Shown here: in pieces, positions 18,701 to 27,168 of the stretch
Layout: every line of letters begins with the position of its first letter
How positions within the stretch are numbered: the first letter of the stretch is position 1
Source of the DNA: Anaerolineae bacterium
Lineage (GTDB): Bacteria; Chloroflexota; Anaerolineae; Anaerolineales; Villigracilaceae
DNA length: 64,000 bases
Assembly: GCA_022013685.1 (NCBI GenBank)
Contig: JAKLPV010000024.1
Span: forward strand, 1-64,000
Reading direction: 5' to 3'
Program-made: the position numbers and the translations under genes
Notes under the pieces: generated by a model
The model's database searches: none
What the model saw: only the letters and a program-made list of their open reading frames with translations
What the model was told of the DNA's origin: nothing

Positions 18701-21700
18701 ACTTTAAATCTTCAGGACTGCACAGCCTGCTGTTTGAATATACCCACTCTGAAAACGCGATTGACCCCGCGGATTTTGTCCAACCCAACATCAGCATTAA
18801 CCGTACCAGAATACTATTAAGCCTTTCGAATTGCAGCAATCCTGATACTCTTACTTCCTGCACCTATGGCCTGACAAGCGGGGCAACAACATCCGAAATC
18901 ATTTTTGACATAAAGGTGTTCAGAAGCCCTGACCCAATACTGCTTTCGACCTTGCTGCCTGCCCCAGAAATCGATGCCTTCACGATCACATCCAACAATT
19001 CAGCAACCTGGGATTGCGCCATCAAACCAAGAAGCGGCACATACAAACTGATTTGTAATGTGAGTGGACTTGCTTCTGGTACTACTTATACGGTCAGTTA
19101 TGGCTACGATAACACCAACCCATTGCCACCATCAGACACACGTAATGACTACTACATGGGTCAAGACCCCGCGATTTCTTTTGGTACGCCAACCTTCCAG
19201 TTGAGTGTATTAACCAGCACAAAGGTGGTGATTGGAGACTTGAGCGGGATAAAAGTTGGCGAAAGGATTCAATTGACCGGGCCAAATGGCGGGCTGGTTT
19301 CAATCCTTTCGGGCACAAGCCCGGTATCACCAATTCCATCGACAGGGATGACGTTAACAGAGAAAAGTGGCGCAGACATTTTTGGCATAGAAGATGAAGG
19401 TGTGAATTGTGTTCGCGATGCCACAGATAACAGCAAAATTATCGTAACCGCCGCCAATGCAGATTGTTACATTTACTTTAAACATGTCGGAAATTACACG
19501 TTGACGGCGGCTTTTGAAGGGACTACAGCGCTGAACAGCGCCACCAGCAGCGACGTACCGCTTGAAGTAACACAACAGACCGAAATTTCTGCCGAATTGC
19601 AGTATCGTGATAGTGGAAATTTCACCACTACATTCCCTGCCAACTTTACAACCAATGAAAAAGCATTTATTCGCACAGTATTGAATGGGCCAGCAAGCAA
19701 TTTTTCACCAGATGATACCAGTTTTCCGCCCACAGCGCTGGCGGATCGTAAACTACTTTTAACGCTGAATCCATGGGGAGCCACAAACTGCGTCGTTGAT
19801 ACCGATAGCCTGGTTACAGATTTGTCTGGAGGTATTTACGAAGTTACGATTACCCAAAAGTCCATTGGCGACCCAAGCGGGGGAGTCTTTGTAACTGCTG
19901 CAGACTTCAACATCACCTGTTCAATTCAGAGCACATTAGGCGTATCTTTTAATCTCACGTTCTCAGATAAAACCACGCCAAAAAAAGACAGTGACGATTT
20001 CAGATTTTCAACGCCAGTAAACCGGCCCAGCACCGCTGTCTCGCCGCCTGGTGTCGGCACGTTGAGCGCTTCGATTAAACGAAATGATACCCCTGGCACG
20101 AACATGCTCTCTGGCACAACAATTTCGGAATTGAATTTTGGACAAAGATACACAATCGGTATTGATAACACTTCCAATATTAAGGCTCCTTATAACTATG
20201 TAGTGAAGTATACGTATACCACCATTTGTCCTCTCGGTATTACTTGTCTCCCCCCTTCTTTTACCAATAACATCAACCCTTCTGTGGCGGCAAGCAATGC
20301 GCGCAACAGCGTATTAAATACATACAATGCTAACGTAAAGTGGAGCATTGACCCAAGCAACTTCCTGAGCAAAGGGACAAATCTGGGTATTGGAACCAGC
20401 ACTTGCGGAGCCAACATGCCTTTGACCGTACAGGATGTGTCGAATAACTCCTATTCTGAATACAGTCAATGGAGTTACATTTTCAATCAATCGTATGGTT
20501 ACTGGGATGGGTTTAACTATATAATTGTACAGGTTTATGAAAATAATACCAATGGAAGCATGACTTTGCAACTCAAAACCACCGATGCACAAAAATGTAC
20601 GATCTTGTTTGACTCTAGTGGCACGACAAACGAGATAGTTACCGATACATCTGGCACAATCGCAATCAGCGCTACTTCCGGCAATGGCTTGTTTGATGTC
20701 ACCAACACCTATACCGTCAATGGAATTGACAAACAGGCCGTTTCAATGACTTTCAACCCAGCCACTGGCTCAATCAGCGGCTATGCACAAGTTCCATTAT
20801 CGCTAGGCGTTACGCTCGCATCAAGCGATATCAGCGGCGGCACAGTCTTGCCTTTTGTCGGGACAACATTCGCAGGGTCATTCTCACCCAGCCTTGATTC
20901 CACCTGCCCCAACCTCTCCCAGATTGGTAACATTGCGCAAAATGGCAGCATCAGCCAAACCTTTACATCCACATCTGACTATCTCCAATGCAATAACGAA
21001 CTCCGCTATCTTGGCAATAAGTATTATAAAGAAGTGCCTAACACAGTCCAGCCAGGCATGGTTTTCGCCAAACACGACTCATCGGTCTCTTTTACGGCCG
21101 CGCTACCGTTTGGTAACACCAATGCAACCGGAGCATTTACAGATATTCCTTACAGCAACTTAAAAATCCGCGTATCCGATGCTGATACGCCAGCACACTC
21201 TTCGTTAATTCCCACCGGCAATGTGAAACTGGAAGTATACAAGAGCAATAACACGGCTTACGCTTGTTCAGATTACACACTAACCATCACGCCATCCGTC
21301 ACCTGTTCATCAAATGCATATACCTTGCCGCTTACAAATGGTGAAACTGCGGCATTTAGTATTCAATTCAAATCAACCATGCTGGGTACAGGAAATTATT
21401 TCAAGTTGAGTTACGTACCTGGAAGTAACAACATATTCAACGCATCTGAAAACAACAATTACCCGTTTACCGTAAAAAAGCATAGCACATCGGTTAATTT
21501 CTCAACGACACCAACATTTATCACGAACGGCACCACCACCGATACTGCCAGTTATACAGGCCTCGTCATTCGAGTTAGGGACAATGACCAGGGCCATAAC
21601 CACCCATCCCTTATTCCAGCCGGAACAGTTAAGGTTGAATTAGTTGGTACGGGAAATACTATATATAAGTGCAGTGGAACCACACCCGATTATGAGATTT

Positions 21701-21906
21701 CATCCACCACATGCCAAACGGATTCTGGTGGCGACTTCTACCTGCTGACGCTAAACGGTAGTTTAAACACAGATGCGTTTGTACTTTACTTCAAGTCAAA
21801 TCTTGTTGCCGGCAATGGGTATTACTTTAGATTGACTTATACGAGCACGAGTGACGACTTTTCAGGCTCTACGACCAATACTGGAACATTCTCAGTAACT
21901 GAATAA
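15793..21906 (+). CDS. Giant FHA-TM-Ig-like repeat surface protein (2037 aa)
   Basis: A GGAGG ribosome site precedes the ATG. Domain order: FHA (about 15-98, with SIGSHPDNDIVLPG and FHATLHL), Ig-like/COG1470-type region (about 130-345), one TM helix (357-380, starting FGWWSIMLVLVLVG) and about 1650 residues of Thr/Ser/Asn-rich Ig-like modules. The last about 290 residues are two tandem copies of one module (each beginning KHxxSVxF and containing the IPxGxVKxE strand). The topology implies a cytoplasmic phosphopeptide-binding head and an extracellular adhesin-like stalk. Cys pairs occur in the outer part (for example CxxC-spaced loops), suggesting disulfides. It could dock the injection system or its regulator at the membrane; that is inference. 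Confidence 0.7.
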   Translation: MDKQFLLKSNTAVQEFDFSYPVISIGSHPDNDIVLPGGSSLAFHATLHLQDGLFHLIALGGASTIRVDGIPLAASPVRVSENQRVEIGNYALAFRQNGSPESVHVTLTQAPASSSADSAAFIPQGESPILVNAPVELVEIDVEQSASYELEIINAGPIVAAFFVSLNGVPDEWLEISPRMVNLNEGQRARVRISITPPRDPSSVAGKHSLQAQVQSPNYGGHTVQTALTLVIRPYYEFMIGSLAPKDQRIYWGKRNGQAQLPIANHGNSPAEFTVSAIDDENGCVFDLLVNENTPLTRQATVGVAAGELFNLPIQVTPHKRRLFAFSSKRYPYTTTVQSPQGISQMTSGSVSAVPLFGWWSIMLVLVLVGVGLFLLLQPNIYSFQVASGKDIIELGDTTRLEWSVSPFATNVSISGVDQAINRGQTSLTLAPARSTTYEIVSGNWLSGLLRIDQRRSLTVLVVPPSPRINVFDVGETSVARGKPVMVRWSVTRAEQAFLTIDEVVYELPKEEFSGEKEVILTKDSLVTIEATNASGSELRSYFVNVAEPNITVRTFTVWVRPEANARLEPKGGNKLFSVLNIPDPNFPEKYVELVTDRNSDSGYRVEFYQPERELSKGEQVMIEWNIEGTDNGKIQIAPFTDALPARGSQPFFPQESMNFVMTAKSGELEQLFMLPVKVFDGTPPTAPKIEFFRASPLSAVGPSDVQFAWSVSGNWTRVQLSTEGTVVADYVNPQGFRSVRVGKSTTYILTAWNGNLSSAAPVEITINPALIDPGLIVTSISPSTGRAQVGSKIIVTVDFSSIPNGSAYPTGIVIVTDGSSTCTISLPALNCTLQFATSGTKTISASFPGDKIYSQSKSPNFSQQVVVASSQVELIPSFYFVGNNTPIAVESTKFDMDKGMRTLVEVRPRNTTLADNKGTVSLSLCEQDANEAIIESSCVFVGSAQVKVAATTANGQTEGYGYADITIQNFKSSGLHSLLFEYTHSENAIDPADFVQPNISINRTRILLSLSNCSNPDTLTSCTYGLTSGATTSEIIFDIKVFRSPDPILLSTLLPAPEIDAFTITSNNSATWDCAIKPRSGTYKLICNVSGLASGTTYTVSYGYDNTNPLPPSDTRNDYYMGQDPAISFGTPTFQLSVLTSTKVVIGDLSGIKVGERIQLTGPNGGLVSILSGTSPVSPIPSTGMTLTEKSGADIFGIEDEGVNCVRDATDNSKIIVTAANADCYIYFKHVGNYTLTAAFEGTTALNSATSSDVPLEVTQQTEISAELQYRDSGNFTTTFPANFTTNEKAFIRTVLNGPASNFSPDDTSFPPTALADRKLLLTLNPWGATNCVVDTDSLVTDLSGGIYEVTITQKSIGDPSGGVFVTAADFNITCSIQSTLGVSFNLTFSDKTTPKKDSDDFRFSTPVNRPSTAVSPPGVGTLSASIKRNDTPGTNMLSGTTISELNFGQRYTIGIDNTSNIKAPYNYVVKYTYTTICPLGITCLPPSFTNNINPSVAASNARNSVLNTYNANVKWSIDPSNFLSKGTNLGIGTSTCGANMPLTVQDVSNNSYSEYSQWSYIFNQSYGYWDGFNYIIVQVYENNTNGSMTLQLKTTDAQKCTILFDSSGTTNEIVTDTSGTIAISATSGNGLFDVTNTYTVNGIDKQAVSMTFNPATGSISGYAQVPLSLGVTLASSDISGGTVLPFVGTTFAGSFSPSLDSTCPNLSQIGNIAQNGSISQTFTSTSDYLQCNNELRYLGNKYYKEVPNTVQPGMVFAKHDSSVSFTAALPFGNTNATGAFTDIPYSNLKIRVSDADTPAHSSLIPTGNVKLEVYKSNNTAYACSDYTLTITPSVTCSSNAYTLPLTNGETAAFSIQFKSTMLGTGNYFKLSYVPGSNNIFNASENNNYPFTVKKHSTSVNFSTTPTFITNGTTTDTASYTGLVIRVRDNDQGHNHPSLIPAGTVKVELVGTGNTIYKCSGTTPDYEISSTTCQTDSGGDFYLLTLNGSLNTDAFVLYFKSNLVAGNGYYFRLTYTSTSDDFSGSTTNTGTFSVTE
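21055..21903 (+). repeat. Two tandem C-terminal modules of the giant surface protein
   Basis: At protein level two about 140-residue units repeat: KHDSSVSF...SSLIPTGNVKLEV...NYFKLSY and KHSTSVNF...PSLIPAGTVKVEL...YYFRLTY. The DNA copies have diverged. Confidence 0.65.
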
Positions 21907-21978
21907 GAGAGCTTTCTACACCATTGCCATAGCTCCGACAGCCAAAGATATTTTCCACGCAATTACGAGGAACCAGTT

Positions 21979-23220
21979 TTGAAAGATTTTTTCAAGCAGT
22001 GCAAGTTCTCCATTTTGACCATGGTTGTAACATGGTCCGTGCTCCTCATCACCGCCTGCCAGCCGCCGCAAGCCTCCTACACGTTAGGATTGCTATCCGC
22101 TGTTGACTCGCAGTCTTTATCAGCGGGTTCGCAAGTTCTCGGCGCAGAACAGAAAACGGGCTACGAATTGGCTGGCAAAGCTGTTGATGGTCTTTTACGC
22201 TTGTCTCTCGAGTCCGAAAGTACCTTGCCAGACGAAGTCCAGGTCACGGTGCGCGGAATGGTCGAAGATACCAATCCGCCTGTAGTTGCCCTGGTCGGCG
22301 CAACCACCAACGCCGGGACGACCCGTACGGCAGCCCTGGCCAACTTCTTCAACCTGCCGATGGTGGTGCCTTCGGCGATTGGCGACAACCTGCTACCGTC
22401 CAATAATCTATGGGCCTTTCGCTTGAGCGCACCTGGTTCTGCCCATGCCGCTTACCTGTTTGATACCGTTCTCACCCGCCAGGCTATCAGCAGCCTGACA
22501 ACCGGCGATGAGTTTTCCGTTCCGCTTTCGTTGGGAATTTTTTACGAGCAGAATACTTTTGGCGAAAGCACTGCTGTTGAAACCGCCAAATATGCCATGG
22601 TCCAGGAAATCGAAATTGGCTACTACGGGCATTTTGACCCCGATGAGCCCGATAAGGCCCGCCTTGTCCAGGCATTCTCGGCCATGCAGGAAGCAGGAGT
22701 TCACCTGGTCTACATTGTCGCCAGCAATCCTGATGCAGCCCAAATTATCGTAAGCGCCTTCCGCGAATTCTTCGTGCCAGGCGATGCGCCGCTCTTGCTT
22801 GGCCAATCAGGCGGGTTTGCCAGCCATCAGTTTTTGCAATCGCCCGAAGCATCTGGCGTTTTCATTCTGCGCCAGCAGATCGTGACAGACCGTTGCCCGG
22901 ATGGGGTCGAGACCCTGGCTGAAGCTCAAGCCTACGCCGCCATCCAGTTGCTCAATTTTTCCATCGAGCAATCCAGAGATCAACTGGGCGCAAAAGACAA
23001 CCCAACCCTTACGGATCAGCGCGAAGCCGTGCGCGACAATTTGAAAGCTTCCAGCCTTAACCTGCCCTGTCTCGGCCTGACCTCCTTCGACAACAGCGGA
23101 CAGAACAAGAACTTGCAGTTCGAGTTTCTGTATGCCGAGAACACTGCGCCGCGCCTGATCGCCGCAGAAAGACTCACCGAAGCGCTTGCGCCCAAATTAA
23201 ACCGTGACCCATTCGAGTAA
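21979..23220 (+). CDS. Lipoprotein with LIV-type (Peripla_BP_6-like) ligand-binding fold
   Basis: 413 residues from a TTG start (21979) with ACGAGG 8 nt upstream. Lipobox LITAC with acylated C27. The body resembles periplasmic branched-chain amino-acid/receptor-type binding proteins: GAEQKTGYELAG helix, the PPVVALVGATTNAGTTRTAA segment (ligand contact loop) and LVYIVASNPDAAQIIV. No ABC permease or ATPase accompanies it; it lies 2 bp upstream of the eCIS AAA+ ATPase, so it is probably a sensor or receptor of the system and not an importer part. In a monoderm cell it would sit on the outer membrane leaflet. Confidence 0.7.
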   Translation: MKDFFKQCKFSILTMVVTWSVLLITACQPPQASYTLGLLSAVDSQSLSAGSQVLGAEQKTGYELAGKAVDGLLRLSLESESTLPDEVQVTVRGMVEDTNPPVVALVGATTNAGTTRTAALANFFNLPMVVPSAIGDNLLPSNNLWAFRLSAPGSAHAAYLFDTVLTRQAISSLTTGDEFSVPLSLGIFYEQNTFGESTAVETAKYAMVQEIEIGYYGHFDPDEPDKARLVQAFSAMQEAGVHLVYIVASNPDAAQIIVSAFREFFVPGDAPLLLGQSGGFASHQFLQSPEASGVFILRQQIVTDRCPDGVETLAEAQAYAAIQLLNFSIEQSRDQLGAKDNPTLTDQREAVRDNLKASSLNLPCLGLTSFDNSGQNKNLQFEFLYAENTAPRLIAAERLTEALAPKLNRDPFE

Positions 23221-23222
23221 AC

Positions 23223-25358
23223 ATGACCCAGACTTCTGACCTGCAACGCCACTACCTGCACACTGTCCTCTCCTGGCTGGATACACGCCTGGAGCAGGAA
23301 GTGCGCCGCTGGCAGGCAGCAGGAGAAAACCCCGCAGACCGCTTCCGCGGCTTGTATATCACCAACGACCAGGCCCTGGCGCTGGCTGCAAGGCGCGGGT
23401 CGGAACTGCCCACCGCCGAAGAAGCCGAATTTGCCCGCCTGCGCCAGGATGCGCTCGAACAAATCCAAAACCTGGAGAGCCAGGCCCAAGCTGAAGGCCT
23501 GGAGCTACGTCTGAAATCGCTGCAACAAACCTTCGGCCTGGATGATTTCGCCTGGTGGGCCTTTATCGTCTGTATGGCCCCGGCTCTCGACCTGCGCTAT
23601 GAACGCATTTACGGCTACCTGCAAGACGATGTCACCCGCAGCCTGCCGAGCGTGGATTTGCTCTTGCACTTGCTCGCTCCGCCAGACCGCCTGGCTCGCC
23701 TCGACTACCTCCATTATTTCGAACGCCATGCCTCGCTTCAGCAATATCGCTTGCTTCAGCCTGCCGATCAGCACAGCGGTTTGCGTCAGTCTTTCCGCGC
23801 CGCACCGGGGGTGGTCGATTGGCTTCTCGGAGCGTATGCAGCCCCGGCCGCGCTTGGCGACTGGGCGGAGTTAATCCTGCCGCCCGAAGATGAATCGGAA
23901 CAGGAAGCGGCTGCCGCCATTTTCGAACGGGATGCGATGCCTTCTCCCCGCATCCTGGATGCCGTCAAACCGATCCTGTGCCTGCACGGAGACGACCCCA
24001 TGCAGCAGGAACTAGCCGCCCGTCAGTTGGCTATTGCACTGGATGCGCCTCTGCTAAAAGTCAAATTCTTGCCGGGCGAGGAAGCTGCTTCTGCGCTCGA
24101 AAAACTGGCCCCGGCGGTGCGCGATGCGCGCATGCTGGAAGCTTTGCTTTATGTGCAGGGTGCTGAAATTCTGATCAATAATGATGGCGCTCTGCTCCCC
24201 GATGCATTTGAGACTTTGCGCCTGGTTGGAGAATCTGTTTTGCTTGGTAGCCGTATTCCATGCAAACTGGCTGGCGATATGCCCGGTAACGACTATCCGT
24301 TGATGCTCGTCCCGTTTGAGACGCTTTCAGCAGCTGAACGCGCTGATCTGTGGGCCACAATGCTCGATGATGCGATCAATGAATCCATAACGGAAGCCGA
24401 TCTGCGGGTGCTGGCGGGGCAATTCGCCCTGAGTAGCGGCCAAATTATCGCCGCCGCATCCAGCGCCATGTCACAGGCCCTCCAGCAAAGCCGTCCCCTG
24501 CAAAGCGCGGATTTGTTTGCCGCGGCGCGTTTTCATTCAGGCCATCATCTGGCCGAGTTGGCCCACAAAATCGAGCCGCGCTATAGCTGGGATGATCTGG
24601 TCTTGCCCGAAACGCAGATGGAGATGTTGCGCGAGCTGGTCAATATGGTGCAGGTACGCCCGTTGGTGTTGGATGAGTGGGGCCTGGGGCGCAAACTGAC
24701 GGCTGGCGCGGGTGTTTCAGCCCTTTTTTCTGGCCCGCCCGGAACCGGCAAGACCCTGGCCGCTCAAATTATGGCCCACCAACTCGGCATCGATCTGTAC
24801 CGGATTGATCTTTCGACGGTGGTCAGTAAATACATCGGCGAAACCGAGAAAAATCTGGAGCATATTTTTAGTGAAGCTTCGCAGAGCAACGCCATCCTGT
24901 TCTTTGATGAAGCCGATACGATCTTTGGCAAACGCTCAGAAGTCAAAGATGCTCATGATCGCTACGCCAATATCGAAGTGGGTTACCTGCTCCAGCGCAT
25001 GGAAAGTTACAGCGGTGTTTCAATTTTGGCAACCAACCTGCGCGCCAATCTGGATGATGCGTTCACGCGCCGTTTGCAGTTCATCATCAACTTCCCTTTC
25101 CCTGACGAGCAATATCGTTTAAAGATTTGGCAGGTGCTGATGCCGCCCAACATGCCTCGCGCAGAGGATCTTGATCTGCATCTGATGGCCAATCGCTTCA
25201 AATTGGCGGGCGGTAGTATTCGCAACATCCTGGTTAGCGCGGCCTTTCTGGCGGCGTCGAACGGCGGCAAGGTTGAAATGCCGCATCTGTTGCACGGCGC
25301 GCGCCGTGAGCTTCAGAAAATGGGAAAATTATTAACCGAGAGCGATTTTTTCTTATAG
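23223..25358 (+). CDS. eCIS AAA+ ATPase (Afp15/Pvc15-like)
   Basis: 711 residues. The N-terminal about 440 residues are the helical/degenerate region typical of eCIS ATPases; the C-terminal AAA module has Walker A SGPPGTGKT (about 503-511), Walker B ILFFDEADTIFG (about 557-568), sensor 1 ATNLRANLDDAFTRR (Asn plus the arginine pair) and a helical lid with sensor 2 GGSIRN. In Afp/PVC systems this ATPase is needed for particle assembly or effector loading. Two bp after the lipoprotein and 19 bp before the DUF4157 gene. Confidence 0.92.
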   Translation: MTQTSDLQRHYLHTVLSWLDTRLEQEVRRWQAAGENPADRFRGLYITNDQALALAARRGSELPTAEEAEFARLRQDALEQIQNLESQAQAEGLELRLKSLQQTFGLDDFAWWAFIVCMAPALDLRYERIYGYLQDDVTRSLPSVDLLLHLLAPPDRLARLDYLHYFERHASLQQYRLLQPADQHSGLRQSFRAAPGVVDWLLGAYAAPAALGDWAELILPPEDESEQEAAAAIFERDAMPSPRILDAVKPILCLHGDDPMQQELAARQLAIALDAPLLKVKFLPGEEAASALEKLAPAVRDARMLEALLYVQGAEILINNDGALLPDAFETLRLVGESVLLGSRIPCKLAGDMPGNDYPLMLVPFETLSAAERADLWATMLDDAINESITEADLRVLAGQFALSSGQIIAAASSAMSQALQQSRPLQSADLFAAARFHSGHHLAELAHKIEPRYSWDDLVLPETQMEMLRELVNMVQVRPLVLDEWGLGRKLTAGAGVSALFSGPPGTGKTLAAQIMAHQLGIDLYRIDLSTVVSKYIGETEKNLEHIFSEASQSNAILFFDEADTIFGKRSEVKDAHDRYANIEVGYLLQRMESYSGVSILATNLRANLDDAFTRRLQFIINFPFPDEQYRLKIWQVLMPPNMPRAEDLDLHLMANRFKLAGGSIRNILVSAAFLAASNGGKVEMPHLLHGARRELQKMGKLLTESDFFL

Positions 25359-25377
25359 TGAATAATGGAGAGTTAAA

Positions 25378-27144
25378 ATGTCCAAAATTCAGCAAACCCA
25401 ACAAACTCATACCCAGCCTGCTGCAAAGGCCAACAAGCCCCAGCAAGCGCACAAACTTCTGAATGCCAACGCTGCCCAAATGCTCGATGCGCCCGAAACG
25501 ATGCGAGCCGAGGATGTGCTTGCCGCACAGCAGCAAGTTGGCAACCAGATCGTCCAGCGCGCCCTGGACAAGGACGCGCGTCGTAAAAAGCTGACTGATG
25601 AGCAGGGCAACCTGACCCCCGAAATCACCAGCCAGATTCAGCAGAAGCGCGGCGGGGGCAGCCCGCTGCCGGAAAATATTCAGAAAGAGGCCGCCAAGAA
25701 ACTTGGGCGCAGCTTCAAAGATGTACGTATCCACACCGATGAATCTGCTGACACCCTGAGCCGCACCATTAACGCCCGCGCTTTCACAATTGGAAAAGAT
25801 ATTTTCTTCAAAAACGGCGTTTTTGCTCCTGGCTCAGGGGCCGGGCGCGAAACCATTATCCACGAATTGACCCATGTTGTTCAGCAGGGTGGCGGTAAGA
25901 GTGGCGCAAGTGGAGCCTTAAAGCTGGGTGGGCGGAATACAGCTCAAGAAAAAGAAGCCGACCAAATGGGTAAGAAACATGCGGCTTCGGTTGGCGCAGC
26001 TCCGGCAGGGGCTGTCCAGCGCGAGGCCGAAGAAGATGAACTTTTGCAAGCCCAAACAGATGAAGAAGAGTTGCAGATGCAGGGTGAAGAAGATGAATTG
26101 CAGATGCAGCCCGCAGAGGAAGACGAATTACAGATGCAGCCCGCCGAAGAAGACGAATTGCAGATGCAGGCTGAAGAAGAATTGCAGATGCAGCCAGATG
26201 CGGGTGGCGTGATTCAGCGCGGTATAGATCTGGAAGAATTAAAAGCTAAATCCACAGAAATGCAGCAGAAAGTTTCTAAAAAAAGAATGCTGCCTGGTGT
26301 GGAAGGAAAAGCGAAGTCAATGGGTTTGGGTTCAGATACTCATGTGAAGAAGTTAAATAAATTGGATTCCAACCCTGACATTGCACGAGAAAAACTTCAT
26401 AGCGAACTAAAGAAGAAAGCGCCTGGCATGGGGTTAGGCTCTGAACAACATCAATCAAAATTGATGGATATTGACAAAAAGAGAGACAAGAAATTAAAGT
26501 CTTTTTACTTGGATGAACAAAAAGCCGGTACATCTGGCAATCTAAATGCATCCATTGAGAAAAAGAAAACAGACGAAGCGCAAGTAGAAAAAACTAAAAA
26601 ACAATCTGGCGCTAAAGAAAAATGGATGTCCACTCTGAAAGACCCCAAGGCCAGCAAGGAAGATATCGCCAAAGCCAAGGAACGCTTGGGAGCGTTTCAC
26701 AAGGATGTTGGCAAAAAAGACTTCAAGGCTGCCAAAGCCGAGCGGCGTACTTCCCTGGAAGAAGCTGCCAAAAGCGGCGATGACGATGCCTATGAAAAAT
26801 GGCAGTCTGAACGCAAAAAGACCAAGGGCGAAAAAGCAAAATCGTTTTTCAAGTCTGCCGGAAAGAAGATGGGCAGCGGTCTGCTTTCTGCCGGAAAGTG
26901 GGCTGGCGGAAAAGCCCTTGGATTTGCAAAAAAACAAGTTAATTCAGGTGTTGACCATTTTCTGGGCACCAAAAGCGACGAGAAGGATGACGATAAGCCC
27001 AGTGTGAATGTTGTCAATAATATTGGCGGCGCTGGCGGTTCTGCAGGTGGTGGCGTTGGCGCCATTATGGAAAAGTACTCCGAGGTTTTGCAGGAAAACA
27101 AAAAACTCAAGGAAGAACTTGCCGGGCTAAAGAAAACCGCTTGA
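25378..27144 (+). CDS. eCIS-associated DUF4157 protein with HELTH motif, candidate cargo
   Basis: 588 residues. After a Gln-rich N-terminus comes the DUF4157 (eCIS core) domain, about 100-180: FKDVRIHTDESADTLSRTIN, ARAFTIGKDIFF and IIHELTHVVQQGG, whose HELTH (about 162-166) is a HExxH zinc-site pattern. Next is an acidic repeat block (about 220-285, units of EEDELQMQPA), QR motifs (VQRE, IQRG), a Lys-rich helical region and a C-terminal coiled coil (EVLQENKKLKEELAGLKK). DUF4157 is known to mark eCIS-associated proteins, often effectors. Whether HELTH is catalytic here, and whether the protein is loaded, is not shown. Confidence 0.85.
   Translation: MSKIQQTQQTHTQPAAKANKPQQAHKLLNANAAQMLDAPETMRAEDVLAAQQQVGNQIVQRALDKDARRKKLTDEQGNLTPEITSQIQQKRGGGSPLPENIQKEAAKKLGRSFKDVRIHTDESADTLSRTINARAFTIGKDIFFKNGVFAPGSGAGRETIIHELTHVVQQGGGKSGASGALKLGGRNTAQEKEADQMGKKHAASVGAAPAGAVQREAEEDELLQAQTDEEELQMQGEEDELQMQPAEEDELQMQPAEEDELQMQAEEELQMQPDAGGVIQRGIDLEELKAKSTEMQQKVSKKRMLPGVEGKAKSMGLGSDTHVKKLNKLDSNPDIAREKLHSELKKKAPGMGLGSEQHQSKLMDIDKKRDKKLKSFYLDEQKAGTSGNLNASIEKKKTDEAQVEKTKKQSGAKEKWMSTLKDPKASKEDIAKAKERLGAFHKDVGKKDFKAAKAERRTSLEEAAKSGDDDAYEKWQSERKKTKGEKAKSFFKSAGKKMGSGLLSAGKWAGGKALGFAKKQVNSGVDHFLGTKSDEKDDDKPSVNVVNNIGGAGGSAGGGVGAIMEKYSEVLQENKKLKEELAGLKKTA
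26035..26205 (+). repeat. Acidic EEDELQMQPA coding repeats
   Basis: About five imperfect 27-30 bp units, each reading like GAAGACGAATTGCAGATGCA, in frame inside the DUF4157 gene. Unit number is probably variable between strains. Confidence 0.75.
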
Positions 27145-27168
27145 ACCGGTTAGAGGAGAAACCCTGCC

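Noticed and set aside
26035-26205. CRISPR-like array
   Set aside because: The repeats are in frame, directly adjacent without unique spacers, and encode an acidic peptide. No CRISPR array or cas gene is seen anywhere in the window.
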